Shown here: positions 36,401 to 45,861 of the stretch, one piece after another
How positions within the stretch are numbered: the first letter of the stretch is position 1
How the letters are laid out: every line of letters starts with the position of its first letter
Origin: Paenibacillus sp. FSL H7-0331
Lineage (GTDB): Bacteria > Bacillota > Bacilli > Paenibacillales > NBRC-103111
Assembly: GCF_001956045.1 (NCBI RefSeq)
Contig: NZ_MRTH01000027.1
Location: 1-64,000, forward strand
DNA length: 64,000 nt
Reading direction: 5' to 3'
The notes under the pieces: model-generated
Told to the model about the DNA's origin: nothing
What the model saw: the letters and a program-made list of their open reading frames with translations, nothing else
The model's database searches: none
Position numbers and translations under genes: made by a program

Positions 36401-39400
36401 CTATGGCTTTAACGCCAGTGGAATCGAGTATTATTACTGGCTGCCTGTGAATAACATGAGCATGCAGACTGTGGTTAATCCGGCGACAGCTGGAATAAAA
36501 GGCTTTTCCTCCCCGGGCTTTGCTTCGAAGGGCGATATTAATCTATTCGAAGTGGTTAAGGGAGCGATGACCAACTATTCCTTCAATAAAAAAGGCTTTA
36601 ACGGGGCCATAAAGGGAACCGTATATGTTCCTAAAGGAATCCCGCGTATCGGCGGAGCGACGGTGAACAACGTAGCACTCTATGTTACTGAAACTGGAAT
36701 ATATGGTACGTTCAAGCATAACAAGATTGGCGCTAATGTAAAGTATACCTTTAACAACAACACGATTCTGTTTGAGGTGGAAGCTGAGCCTCCGAAGAAA
36801 TCGTGGTGGGAAAAAGGCCTGGACTTCATGAACAGTGTCTCCGACTTTATGGATGCGGCCGAACCATGGCTGGATATCGCGGAAGAATTGTTCCTGATGA
36901 AGCCGGATTCGAACAAGCAGGTAACTATTGCAGCGGCCGGCGCGTTAAAGAGGGTATTTGATTTAACACCGGTAAGTCTGTCCTTCCAACCAGAGGATAC
37001 GGTGCGCACGGAAGCTAAGGCGCGTCTAGTTGATGGACAGCTTACTACACTGGATCGGACACCGCTGATGACATCCGAGGTGAACGCTTCGAGTGGACAG
37101 GTGACCAACGGTTTTGCAGTGGATCGCACTTATAATGCGTTCATCACTATGAAGGGTGATCAGCGATCAGCCGTTCTGAACGCTCCTGCAGTAACGGACC
37201 CAGCGTCCGAGCCATTCGTACAGCCGAAAGTATTTTATCATGCAGCTAGCGATACAACCTTTATGCGCATGTCGTTATATGCAGGAAACTGGAAGCTGGT
37301 GACGAACAGCAACAGCCGTATTAGCATCAATGAACTGCTGTTTGCGAACGAAACATTGACGCTTGATGCATTGGCGAATTTATGGGCGCAAACGCCTGAG
37401 CGGTCAGTTACATCTCTTACGATGAAGGAACGCGGAGCCTACGTACTGAAGGTTGGCGCAGCGCAGGGCGAGGTTATTATTTATAAGCCTGATGGGCGGC
37501 CTTACGGCCTGCAAGCCGTGCAGAATCAGCCAGATTGGAATGCCTACCGTGATGCAAACGGCAATTTGTACGCACTACTCGATGCGGTGGAGGCTGGAAC
37601 CTGGATTATCAGCGCCGGCACTAGTCCGACAGCAGCCTTGAACGTCGTACCGCCGCAGTCGAAAATCAGCGATGTAGCACAATGGGTGCAAGCTCAAGCC
37701 TATCCTACGGCATTTCAAATGAGCGCAACGAACAATGGTCAGGCGATTGTCGAGATTTACGGGGCCAATGCGCAGACGAAGCTGTATACGCCAAAAGGCG
37801 AGCTTTATACACTGCAGCTTGATCCGAACCAAGCGGGCATGGACGCCATTTATGATGAATCACAGCAAAAGCTGACCATTTTGCTTAACGGGGCTGATCT
37901 GAGCGGGAAGTGGACGGCAGTAAGCAGCAGCTTTACGAGTGTTGTTGCCTACACAGCCACAAGGAAGCTCAAATCGATCAAACCACTGCTGGCGGAAGGG
38001 CGCTTTTCCAAGAACTTCGAATTGGGTGAGCCTGGAGATTATATGCTGACGATCAGCGGTGGAACTGCTGACACGGTAATCACGGCTCCGGACGGAACGC
38101 CGTATACTTTGAACTTTGAAACTCCAAACGGCAATGCCTACCTGCAGCCTGCTGCAGACCGGGTATTAAGTGCAAATGTAGGCGGAGATCCGCTCAAGCA
38201 GACGCAGGTTAACACACCAAACCCTGTTCAGGATGGACGGGATACGCTATATGTTTCGCTGCTGGGCGCGCCTGTAGGCCAATGGATGATCCAAAATGCG
38301 AAAAGGGTTAATCTGCAGATCCAGAAGCTAATCCCAACGCCTGTAATTAAGGCGTCGGTATCACCTGTTTCCGGTGCAGAAAACCGTATTCGAGTAACGT
38401 GGTCGATGGAAAATGCAGCGTCTGATGCGGAAGTGACGGTTATGCTTACCGACAGCGCCGATCAATCTATCGGGGAAGTGATCGCAGGTGGCTTATCTGC
38501 TTCCGGCAGCACAACCATCGATATACCGGCCTCAACGATGCCTGGGACTTATTATGTGTCCGTAGCGGGCGTGAGTGCAGGCAAAGTGCCTGTGTACGCA
38601 ACTGCGGTAGGAACGGTTGAGGTAACTGCTCCTTATACGCTTAATGCGCCAGCACAGCCTGAAATACTTTCTACAGGCAACGGAGAAGTATCGCTGCGCT
38701 TTACTTCCATAGCAGGAGATGTGAAGGCTTATCGGATTTGGGTCAGCGGAGGCACAAACGGCCAGACTGCTGTTCCGATTATGGACTTTAATCCGCAGGC
38801 GGGAGATTGGCAGTATGCGATTGTTTCCGGTTTGACTGCCGGAGCTTCGTATACCTTTGCGGTATCAGCTATCGGGCAAGAGCAAGGAAGATTTGTATTG
38901 AGTCCTCTTTCTTCGAGCGTGACATCGGAGCTTCCTGTTCCTCAACCAGCCACTCTGGCGGTTTCGCTGGATGCAGCCTCGCATGCGATCGAGCGCGCCT
39001 ATACGGCGTTTGACGGAAATGAGGAAAAGCTGCTTCTTACAGCGGCTGAGCAAGCTACCTTACAGGTAACGGCGAATCAAAACGCATCGCTTACACTGAC
39101 GGTCAATGGGCAGCAGTTGGGCAGTGGACAAGTAGCTGCAGATGGCACTTATGGGTTTGCTCTGCATTCTCTGCTTAATGTAAGTGTGCTGAAAGAGCGG
39201 GAATACAATCTGCTGATCGAAGCGGTCAATGAGCGCGGTGACCGCAGCGTGGCGTACCGCAAGCTGTTTGTCGATCGTACCGGTCCGCTGCTTATCGCGT
39301 CCGGGGGTGATGATGCGCAAGGCAAACCGATTTCGTTGAACGGTACTGTAACCAATGACAGCAAGGTTTATATTACCGGTCAAACGGATGCCGGAGCGAA

Positions 39401-42158
39401 GCTTGTCATTAATGGAATAAGTGTTCCTCTTAATGATGAAGGTCGCTTCGTATATTATGCGCCGCTCGATTGGGTGACGCAGGCAGATCGGAACCAGATC
39501 AAGATCACGGCATCCGATGAGATCGGCAATAAGACGGAATATGGCTTTGAGGTACTGCGTGATTTGGTAGGAACGATCCCAACTTACCCTGGTGATCTTG
39601 CTGCTCTGACAACAGGAAGTGCTAAGATGAGCACACCTTATAAATTTGGTACAAACTCGTATCAAGCGTTAGCTTACGCGGATAAGGTTCGTGTCTACGC
39701 GGTTCCGATGGTTGTATCCTCCGTGGTGAAAGTAGACGGACAGACGCTTCCGGAAAACGGCTATGTAGATGTAGATGTGCCTGCTGCTGGACGTACCGTT
39801 CAAATACTGGTTCATCCTGATAATGCGGCAGACAAGCAATATACGCTGCAAATTAACGGAACCGGCTCCAGCGTAGCGGTACTGCGTACGTTGAAGCTGA
39901 ATAACGCCACTGCTTCGCAAACGGGTGATGAGCTCGCTGCGCAGGCTTTTACAGGAGCGGAAGAAAGCTATGCCGTTTATGTGAATAATACAGTGGACCA
40001 AGTTAACTTGACACCTGGCGCCCTGAAGGCGGGATCAGACATTAAGGTTAAGGGACAAGCGGTTCCAAGCGGGCAAGCTTCCCAAACGATTCAGCTGCAA
40101 GTAGGAGAAAATCAAATTCCTGTGACTGTTACTTCACCGGATAAGTCGGAAACGCGCAGCTATAAGGTTGCCGTATGGCGGGAACCGAGCAGTAACGCAC
40201 AGCTGAAGCAGCTGGGACTGGCTACAGACGGAGCCAAGCTGGTGTCTGAGTTCCATCCGGCTACCTTGAATTATCAGGTGCTTGTACCTAATGCGACAGG
40301 TGCGATTACGCTTCTGCCTGCTGCGGAACAGTCTGATGCAACAATTCGCATCGACGGTCAAGCTGTAACGAATGGAACAGCCCTATCGATTCCGATTACC
40401 AAGGATGCTCAACCATTGGCGATCGAGGTAAGTGCACAGGACGGAACCAAGCTCACGTATAATGTTTCCGTTCTGCGTCAGAAGACGCTGCCTGTACAGC
40501 CGCCTTTGCTGTCGAGCTTGCAGGTGAATACAACCTTGGATAGTGTTTTCAATCCTTATAAGCTTAACTACGGTAGCAGTTTTACGACCACTAGTGGTAA
40601 AGCCAATATAACGGCAATTGCCAATGATCCGCAGGCAGCAGTGACGATAAAAGGCGTATCACTGAAGGGTGGGGGCATCTTCACTCCTGATCTCAGTATT
40701 GGAGATAATACCATCATTGTAAGTGTCGAGTCGGCTGATCGTACCGTGTCGCAGACTTACTCCATTGATATGAAGCGTGTACGCAATTCTTCTAGTAAGC
40801 CGGACCAGAACGAACGTCAAACAACGATTTCAGGCAGCTCCGGAGGGTGGACGTATCAAACCTCAATCGTTCGGACCGCAGAAGGCGGTAAAACGGTCGA
40901 TTCGGTGAAGCTGGATGCGCAAGCAGCGCGTGCCATATTGGAAAGAGCGGTTCAGAACAAGGATAATATCGCTCGCATTTATGTGACTGACGTGCCTGAT
41001 GCACCTGCAGATGAGCGGTTTGTAAGCTTGAGCACTGATTTCTTGAGCGTGCTTGCAGATAGCAGCATATCATTGCAAATCGTACTTCCAGATGTGCAGT
41101 TTACTTTAGCGGCAGCTTCACTGCAGCAAATGGGTAAAGACGGTAAGGATGCTTATTTCAGAGTTGTTCCAATTCGCGCCGATGCCGAGCGCAGCGAGGT
41201 TACATCACGCGTTCAGGCAGCCGAGCTGGTACAAAAATCGGCAGGAGGTCAACCGGTCATCGTGATCGGCCAACCGATCAAAATTGAAACTAATTTCTCT
41301 GGATACAAGACAGAGCTCTTGTTCCCGCTCAATAACTTGACGCTGCCTGAAAATGAGGCTGCCGCCAAGCAAATTTTATCGGAGCTGGCTGTTTATATTG
41401 AGCACAGCGACGGCGACAAGGCGCTTTCGCAAGGAGAAATCCGTTATGATGCAGAAGGCAAGCTGGCTGGTATTGCTATTGAAATCAATAAATTCAGCAC
41501 ATTCACAACCATTCAAAAGAATGGAACAGATGCGCTGAAGGTGCTGCAACCTTATTTGTCCGGCTATCCGGACGGTACCTTCCGTCCATCGCAAGCGATC
41601 ACGCGTGCAGAATTGGCAACGATTTTGCAGCGCATCGGGGCACGCAGCACGACAAGCACAACGGCATCAACACCAGCGGCGGGCTTTCCTGACGTAGCTG
41701 AAGGACATTGGGCTGCCAAAGCAATTGCTGATATGCAGCGGTCGGGACTGATGCTTGGCGATAACAACGGGCTGTTCCGCCCTGACGACGCCATTACCCG
41801 CGGAGAGGTGGCCAGCATCGCTGCCAGATTGCTTCCGGCAACTGCGACTGGCAATGCACCGACTGTCGATTACAGTGATACTCGCAATCACTGGGCTTCC
41901 GAAGTGATCAAGCAGGCATCACAGGCAGGTATTTTGCAGGGTTATCCGGATGGCACCTTCCAGCCGGAAAACAAGCTGAATCGCGCAGAAGCGGTAAAGG
42001 TATTGAACAGATTGTTTGAACGGCCGTTGGCGAACGTGAAGTCTTCAAGTTGGCCAGACGTACCGCAGGACCATTGGGCAATACAGGAAATTGAGTCGGC
42101 TTCCGGCACGGTGAAGCTGTTGTCTGATGGTAGTGTGTATGTAGCACCGAACCATTAA
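33414..42158 (+). CDS. giant secreted kelch / cadherin-like / SLH-domain protein, 2914 aa
   Basis: A cell-surface protein held to the wall by SLH repeats that bind pyruvylated secondary polymer. It starts GTG after AAGGGGAG; residues 1-35 are a signal peptide (positive MRKRWNSGLAK, then a hydrophobic core, A-x-A end). Residues ~60-450 carry kelch-type units (VMFGGQG, LMFGGVG, LVLFGGY, AVLYGGN, each before W-L-W-N), a beta-propeller. A fibronectin-like unit follows (~455-570). The middle ~1500 residues are beta-rich and not recognised. About 2120-2450 holds two or three cadherin-like (PF12733-type) units. About 2700-2890 has three SLH repeats (YPDGTFRPSQAITRAE; FRPDDAITRGE; YPDGTFQPENKLNRAE) and a trailing partial one. 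Single-gene unit with its own terminator. Ligand unknown. Confidence 0.88.
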   Translation: MRKRWNSGLAKILIAALLVQCMPLLHGGMGAAQANGTVTGQTYGSGTNTVQSNTYTVVTPMLQLTTPTSDSSTIADYKWERVTSNLPPTARQAAAMAHDEKAGNVVMFGGQGNSGLFDETWIWDGRQKTWQELTITSSKPPKRQGAVMAYDATSQKVLMFGGVGQSGVLNDTWLWNGTDAKWEQVSGTAPSARGGAQLAYDGEQLVLFGGYTGSGNSKTLLGDTWLWNGTTWTQAQPAQSPPAAYSGQMAYDGNTAVLYGGNSGSVTKSYVATSDNSTHSVTHDDSSPLLWKWDRAAQSWSSVNGPHVDYGRWGHVMAYDGRRVVLFSGERDYVHTYAAELVKGLKLPTTRYPPAFDSMAYGWSSDKWEGSARPKFSMEGIFQSKTGSDGKVYDVQIDSNQQLPFPLSYASMAFDGKNFVVFGGSRSEIGVVNFPSSGNAQVGTWPATIMNETWVFGYSPPTAPGIKFDVDPVINFDSQHINDTVNVVTNVYDNGTRKISSQGVEYRKKGDSAWTRVPSTDTIPEDPSPFTITLTGLTWQQDYEIRGYAVNEIGTSYTEIKDFAMKNDPNMLRPDVHFDRVGASFLHVNDKKRLVAVGTGVTNLLRKPLDGIHYYLKAQDGTQYPLTYNILNDRQLELTLKVTDPKMKDVLPPGKYDVHLEHDFYNERNPPVNPPVFTEGLTVTALDFYKPRNFARVEVPSTSASNEVNSLVLQGPFTENPDTANTYTLNDTSETVTINESVMFKGSRLAVTKDPSTGKATISGEGRLFVNGGGTLGANLSYTIQDGAFTISSDNFSIALNSSQATDYLNIDMPVKASKLIFAKDGLRLTGDLEIGLQVGSQKVTGSVPIEELKFRNNRFDLSGTYTMNNSFKVGPFNANDTKFVVDSRIPYVGVRGTGSLPDTDLSFDLNMKTKQGRLDGVNFGMYHKTKLASTGLQVNYLFGNVDKLAEKTQIPQKFNVTGSVMDLIVPELKHPQVNYKFNLIGTDSVYMDVSSYGFNASGIEYYYWLPVNNMSMQTVVNPATAGIKGFSSPGFASKGDINLFEVVKGAMTNYSFNKKGFNGAIKGTVYVPKGIPRIGGATVNNVALYVTETGIYGTFKHNKIGANVKYTFNNNTILFEVEAEPPKKSWWEKGLDFMNSVSDFMDAAEPWLDIAEELFLMKPDSNKQVTIAAAGALKRVFDLTPVSLSFQPEDTVRTEAKARLVDGQLTTLDRTPLMTSEVNASSGQVTNGFAVDRTYNAFITMKGDQRSAVLNAPAVTDPASEPFVQPKVFYHAASDTTFMRMSLYAGNWKLVTNSNSRISINELLFANETLTLDALANLWAQTPERSVTSLTMKERGAYVLKVGAAQGEVIIYKPDGRPYGLQAVQNQPDWNAYRDANGNLYALLDAVEAGTWIISAGTSPTAALNVVPPQSKISDVAQWVQAQAYPTAFQMSATNNGQAIVEIYGANAQTKLYTPKGELYTLQLDPNQAGMDAIYDESQQKLTILLNGADLSGKWTAVSSSFTSVVAYTATRKLKSIKPLLAEGRFSKNFELGEPGDYMLTISGGTADTVITAPDGTPYTLNFETPNGNAYLQPAADRVLSANVGGDPLKQTQVNTPNPVQDGRDTLYVSLLGAPVGQWMIQNAKRVNLQIQKLIPTPVIKASVSPVSGAENRIRVTWSMENAASDAEVTVMLTDSADQSIGEVIAGGLSASGSTTIDIPASTMPGTYYVSVAGVSAGKVPVYATAVGTVEVTAPYTLNAPAQPEILSTGNGEVSLRFTSIAGDVKAYRIWVSGGTNGQTAVPIMDFNPQAGDWQYAIVSGLTAGASYTFAVSAIGQEQGRFVLSPLSSSVTSELPVPQPATLAVSLDAASHAIERAYTAFDGNEEKLLLTAAEQATLQVTANQNASLTLTVNGQQLGSGQVAADGTYGFALHSLLNVSVLKEREYNLLIEAVNERGDRSVAYRKLFVDRTGPLLIASGGDDAQGKPISLNGTVTNDSKVYITGQTDAGAKLVINGISVPLNDEGRFVYYAPLDWVTQADRNQIKITASDEIGNKTEYGFEVLRDLVGTIPTYPGDLAALTTGSAKMSTPYKFGTNSYQALAYADKVRVYAVPMVVSSVVKVDGQTLPENGYVDVDVPAAGRTVQILVHPDNAADKQYTLQINGTGSSVAVLRTLKLNNATASQTGDELAAQAFTGAEESYAVYVNNTVDQVNLTPGALKAGSDIKVKGQAVPSGQASQTIQLQVGENQIPVTVTSPDKSETRSYKVAVWREPSSNAQLKQLGLATDGAKLVSEFHPATLNYQVLVPNATGAITLLPAAEQSDATIRIDGQAVTNGTALSIPITKDAQPLAIEVSAQDGTKLTYNVSVLRQKTLPVQPPLLSSLQVNTTLDSVFNPYKLNYGSSFTTTSGKANITAIANDPQAAVTIKGVSLKGGGIFTPDLSIGDNTIIVSVESADRTVSQTYSIDMKRVRNSSSKPDQNERQTTISGSSGGWTYQTSIVRTAEGGKTVDSVKLDAQAARAILERAVQNKDNIARIYVTDVPDAPADERFVSLSTDFLSVLADSSISLQIVLPDVQFTLAAASLQQMGKDGKDAYFRVVPIRADAERSEVTSRVQAAELVQKSAGGQPVIVIGQPIKIETNFSGYKTELLFPLNNLTLPENEAAAKQILSELAVYIEHSDGDKALSQGEIRYDAEGKLAGIAIEINKFSTFTTIQKNGTDALKVLQPYLSGYPDGTFRPSQAITRAELATILQRIGARSTTSTTASTPAAGFPDVAEGHWAAKAIADMQRSGLMLGDNNGLFRPDDAITRGEVASIAARLLPATATGNAPTVDYSDTRNHWASEVIKQASQAGILQGYPDGTFQPENKLNRAEAVKVLNRLFERPLANVKSSSWPDVPQDHWAIQEIESASGTVKLLSDGSVYVAPNH

Positions 42159-42184
42159 TAAGCAAAAGAAGCGTTAAAACGTTA

Positions 42185-42230
42185 AAGCCCATGATGCCTA
42201 TAAGGCGCTCATGGGCTTTCGTTTTGTTTG
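42185..42230 (+). terminator. rho-independent terminator of the SLH gene
   Basis: AAAGCCCATGA pairs with TCATGGGCTTT, with an inner GCCT-ATAA-AGGC extension, followed by CGTTTTGTTT. Confidence 0.9.
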
Positions 42231-42437
42231 CTTTATTTGCTCGCTTAAGGGGATCGGCCTGCGCTTTTATATCAAAAACAATACAGACTCATCTTAAATA
42301 TGGTATGATTTTACTATTCGAATAATCGCTAATGAAGCTATTTGCATCAGATGGATCACAAATTCTGCGTATAGATTATTAATTATATGAATATTTTTTG
42401 ATTAAATTACATATATAGTTAAAAAAGGGGTTTTGAT

Positions 42438-42896
42438 TTGAAGAAAATCATGTGGTGTTTTATCATTTGTAGTCTATTAGTAACCGGATGCTCCTTGGAG
42501 AAAGCGAAAGTAGCTATGAGTACTCATACAAGCGAAGTGCTGAATGGAGTAGAAGGAGAACTTAGAGACGTTATAGTAGATTACTTCGATAACTTCGATG
42601 ATGTGTATGGGTACAAAGAGTATGTTACAGAAAATTTTCTGAAACAGGTATACAGAGATTGCACGGACGATAACTCGGATACTAAAACATTAGATCAGAT
42701 GGCAGAAGCGCTCCATCAAATTAATCTAAAATCGGTCCATTTGCTTCGATATGATATTATTGACCTGAAAAGTGATGAGGATCAAGTTAAGCTGCATGTT
42801 CACCGAGATTTCTCACATAACAGCTCAAATAATATTACCTACATAATGATTAAAGAGAATGGGATTTGGAAATTTGATAAAATATTGCGCTTTTAA
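42438..42896 (+). CDS. small lipoprotein, 152 aa
   Basis: TTG start with AAAGGGG upstream. The N-terminus MKKIMWCFIICSLLVTGCSL is a lipoprotein signal with lipobox LVTGC, so the mature protein is tethered to the outer face of the membrane. The rest (VEGELRDVIVDYFDNFDDVY, and a C-terminal NITYIMIKENGIWKFDKI) has the look of a small NTF2-like or DUF4878-like domain, but the family is not certain. It stands alone between two terminators. Confidence 0.7.
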   Translation: MKKIMWCFIICSLLVTGCSLEKAKVAMSTHTSEVLNGVEGELRDVIVDYFDNFDDVYGYKEYVTENFLKQVYRDCTDDNSDTKTLDQMAEALHQINLKSVHLLRYDIIDLKSDEDQVKLHVHRDFSHNSSNNITYIMIKENGIWKFDKILRF

Positions 42897-42968
42897 ATAA
42901 ATCTAGAAATCTGTATTAAGTGCATGGAAAAGATGCTATATCCCTTTATACTAATTGTATACCCTTAG

Positions 42969-43003
42969 AGCTCAGGTGGAGAAAACGCTTGGGCTTTTTT
43001 CAG
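42969..43003 (+). terminator. rho-independent terminator
   Basis: AGCTCA and TGGGCT (one G-T pair) around a 13-15-base loop, followed by TTTTTT. It ends the small lipoprotein unit. Confidence 0.65.
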
Positions 43004-43159
43004 TTAAAGATCCGCTTCTATTATCAGGCAATATCAATTGACGACTCCCCGTTGCAGCGAATACCAGCGAGGTTCACTCTCCGTTCATACTTTTGTGCTA
43101 TGCTCTCCAATGAAGTAGAGACGTAGTTATCAAAATTTGTGGAGTGTTGGAGGCTTACT

Positions 43160-45130
43160 ATGCCATCGTTTATGAGAAAGATATCTTGCAAAATGATTGT
43201 ATCAGCGTTACTGGTCGTTACGGTGGGTGTGAGTTTGTTAGGGATTCAGACGCCCGTATCGGCAGCGCTCCCCATTTCTACATCGCTATCCGTTAAAACG
43301 GAGGAAGCGGCGGCGGATTTGAACTACACTGCCCAGCTAACGGCATTCATCGATGGTATCATGAACGTACATTTGGACAATTTTAAAATTCCAGGGGCGG
43401 TCATCTCGATCGTCAAGGATGGACAGGTCCTGCTCGCCAAGGGCTATGGGCACTCCAATCTGGAAGAAGGCAAGCTGGTTGACCCCAGGACGAACCTGTT
43501 TCGGATTGCTTCGACAACGAAGCTGTTTACTTGGACGGCAGTGATGCAATTGGTTGAGCAGGGGAAGCTTGATCTCGATACCGACGTCAACACCTACCTC
43601 AAAACAGTGAAAATACCAAAAACCTATCCGCAGCCGGTAACGATGCGTCATCTATTGACCCATACCGCCGGGTTTGAGGAAGGGGGCGTTGGCTATCAAA
43701 TAACCACGGATCCAACCAAACTCCCGGTGTCGATTTCTGACACGCTATCCAAGCATAGGCTGGCGCTTGTTCGACCTCCGGGCGAGATGATGTCTTATTC
43801 CAACTATGGGGCTGCGTTGGCGGGGCTTATTGTCGAGGAAATTAGCGGTATCGATTATAATGACTATATTCAAAAAAACATTTTCAATCCGCTAGACATG
43901 AAATATGCAACCGTACATGAGCCTGTTCCAGCTTCTTTAGAGCCCTATGCGGTGCTCGGCTATGCTCGCGAGAACGGTCAATTCGTCACCAAGCCGCTTA
44001 CGTACGAGGGAGGTTTCCGCCCTGCGGGATCGGGATCAGTCTCCGCAGTCGATATGGCTCATTTCATGATCGCCCATCTTCAGAACGGGCGTTATGGAGA
44101 CCAACAAATTCTTAAGCCGGAAACCGCCAAATTGATGCATGCGCCAGCTTTCCAGTTTGACAAACGGCTGCCTGCTATGGATCTTGGTTTTTACGAGCTG
44201 AGGATGAATGGACTGCGCGTTATTGCCCACGGGGGCGCCGACACGTTGTTCAACACGGAGCTTTATCTTGTACCTGATAAACAAATCGGTATTTTTGTTT
44301 CCTATAGCGGGGGCGAAGGTGGAACAGCAGCGGCAGGTTTGGCCAAAGCCTTTTTCGATCGATACTATCCAGCACAAGTAGGCAAACTGCCTGCTGTGTC
44401 GGCCGAGCTTGAGAATGCCGTGCCGAAATATGCTGGCTCCTATCAATTCACGCGTCGTAACCACTCGGAGATAGATAAGTTTTTCAGTTTTTTATCGCAG
44501 ATCAGTGTTTCGGTTTCCGACAACCGTCTGTCCATTGGAAGCGGAGCTGAACAGCAAATATATGCTCCCATCGAACCGAATTTATTTCAAGAGGTTGGAG
44601 GCACGCATCAGATCGGATTTCGCACCGATGCATCGGGAATGGTCACTCATCTGCTTCTGGATATTCTCCCAGAAATGCCGCTCGAACCGACACCGCTGCT
44701 TGATCAATCCATGTTCTGGCTTCCTTTACTCGGAATCTCGGCCATTCTGTTCATCACCGTATTGACAGGGTTTGCTTATCGCAGACGTGAAATCAAAGAG
44801 CTGCCGAAAGCGCAGAAGTGGGCAGTTCGGCTGTCCGCGGCTACCTCTGCATGGGCGTTAGTGACGCTCATCGCGACGTACGTCGTAGTGTTGAACATGG
44901 ATCAGTTGGATCGGCTTAGCCGCATTACGCCATCGTTAAATGTTTATCTGTTCATGCCCATCATACTTGTTGGAATGACCGTAGCGATATTGGCTTTAAG
45001 CGTAATAGCATGGAAAAACCAATATTGGACAGTGTTGAAGCGCGTGCATTACACGCTCGTGGCGCTATCGGCAGTTGTGATGAGTCTGTTTTACTATCAT
45101 TGGAATCTATTGGGATGGCAATTTGGTTAA
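43160..45130 (+). CDS. membrane-anchored serine hydrolase (class C beta-lactamase/PBP4-like)
   Basis: A 656-aa protein: signal segment (VSALLVVTVGVSLLGI), then a beta-lactamase-fold hydrolase with S118-T-T-K121 (S-x-x-K), Y213-S-N215 and H357-G-G (KTG-equivalent), a linker beta domain, and four C-terminal membrane helices (from WLPLLGISAILFITV). This build matches penicillin-binding-protein-related esterases/peptidases of Bacillota (FmtA/PbpE-like). It may act on peptidoglycan peptides or on D-amino-acid esters of teichoic acids; sequence cannot decide. The start at 43160 follows TTGGAGG. The two-component system starts 50 bases downstream and is likely in the same operon. Confidence 0.87.
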   Translation: MPSFMRKISCKMIVSALLVVTVGVSLLGIQTPVSAALPISTSLSVKTEEAAADLNYTAQLTAFIDGIMNVHLDNFKIPGAVISIVKDGQVLLAKGYGHSNLEEGKLVDPRTNLFRIASTTKLFTWTAVMQLVEQGKLDLDTDVNTYLKTVKIPKTYPQPVTMRHLLTHTAGFEEGGVGYQITTDPTKLPVSISDTLSKHRLALVRPPGEMMSYSNYGAALAGLIVEEISGIDYNDYIQKNIFNPLDMKYATVHEPVPASLEPYAVLGYARENGQFVTKPLTYEGGFRPAGSGSVSAVDMAHFMIAHLQNGRYGDQQILKPETAKLMHAPAFQFDKRLPAMDLGFYELRMNGLRVIAHGGADTLFNTELYLVPDKQIGIFVSYSGGEGGTAAAGLAKAFFDRYYPAQVGKLPAVSAELENAVPKYAGSYQFTRRNHSEIDKFFSFLSQISVSVSDNRLSIGSGAEQQIYAPIEPNLFQEVGGTHQIGFRTDASGMVTHLLLDILPEMPLEPTPLLDQSMFWLPLLGISAILFITVLTGFAYRRREIKELPKAQKWAVRLSAATSAWALVTLIATYVVVLNMDQLDRLSRITPSLNVYLFMPIILVGMTVAILALSVIAWKNQYWTVLKRVHYTLVALSAVVMSLFYYHWNLLGWQFG

Positions 45131-45180
45131 AGCAACAATCTGCCCTTGTCGGTGGAACACGCTAAAGATTGGAGGTAGGT

Positions 45181-45861
45181 ATGCTCATGGCCAAAATCCT
45201 TATCGCAGATGACGATGCTCATATTCGCGAGCTGATCACCTTATTTTTGCGGAACGAAGGCTTCGAGATCGTGGAGGCAAGAGACGGTGCAGAAGCACTG
45301 TCGATTGTGGAAAATGTTCGAGTCGATCTGGTTATTCTCGATATTATGATGCCCCAATTAGACGGTTGGGAATTGTGCAGAGAGATCAGACGGATCGATT
45401 CGAATATCCCTCTATTAATGGTCACGGTCAAAGGAGAGTCAGCACAAAAGGTGAAGGGTTTTCAGCTTGGAACGGACGATTACTTAACGAAGCCGTTTGA
45501 TCCATTGGAGCTCGTGATGAGAGTAAAAGCGCTGCTGAAGCGCTATATGATTGTCTCTTCGCAAACGATACAGCTGGGTGGCATTGTACTGAATCGCCGC
45601 AGCTTTCAAGTGATTAGGGGAGAGGAGACGCTAAATCTGCCGTTAAAGGAGTTCGAGCTGCTGTTCAAGCTGGCAAATCATCCCGGGCAAATCTTTACCC
45701 GTGAACAATTGATCGCGCATATCTGGGGGATGAATTACGAAGGTGATGACCGAACTGTCGATGTTCACATTAAGCGGCTAAGGGAAAGATTTGCTGACGA
45801 TACGCACCATTTTCAAATTGAAACGGCTCGTAGTCTGGGATACCGGTTAGTGATTACATGA
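45181..45861 (+). CDS. OmpR-family response regulator
   Basis: Receiver domain with DDD at the start (LIADDDAHIREL), phospho-acceptor aspartate in LVILDIMMPQLDGWEL and the K of LTKPFDPLEL; then a winged-helix output domain (LPLKEFELLFKLANHPGQIF, DDRTVDVHIKRLRERF). GGAGG lies just before the ATG at 45181 (a second ATG is 6 bases on). It overlaps the kinase gene by 4 bases (ATGA). It probably answers to envelope signals, given the serine hydrolase upstream. Confidence 0.94.
   Translation: MLMAKILIADDDAHIRELITLFLRNEGFEIVEARDGAEALSIVENVRVDLVILDIMMPQLDGWELCREIRRIDSNIPLLMVTVKGESAQKVKGFQLGTDDYLTKPFDPLELVMRVKALLKRYMIVSSQTIQLGGIVLNRRSFQVIRGEETLNLPLKEFELLFKLANHPGQIFTREQLIAHIWGMNYEGDDRTVDVHIKRLRERFADDTHHFQIETARSLGYRLVIT

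Noticed and set aside
42920..43126. 68-codon frame before the serine hydrolase
   Set aside because: It contains a rho-independent terminator and lacks a ribosome site; not a gene.
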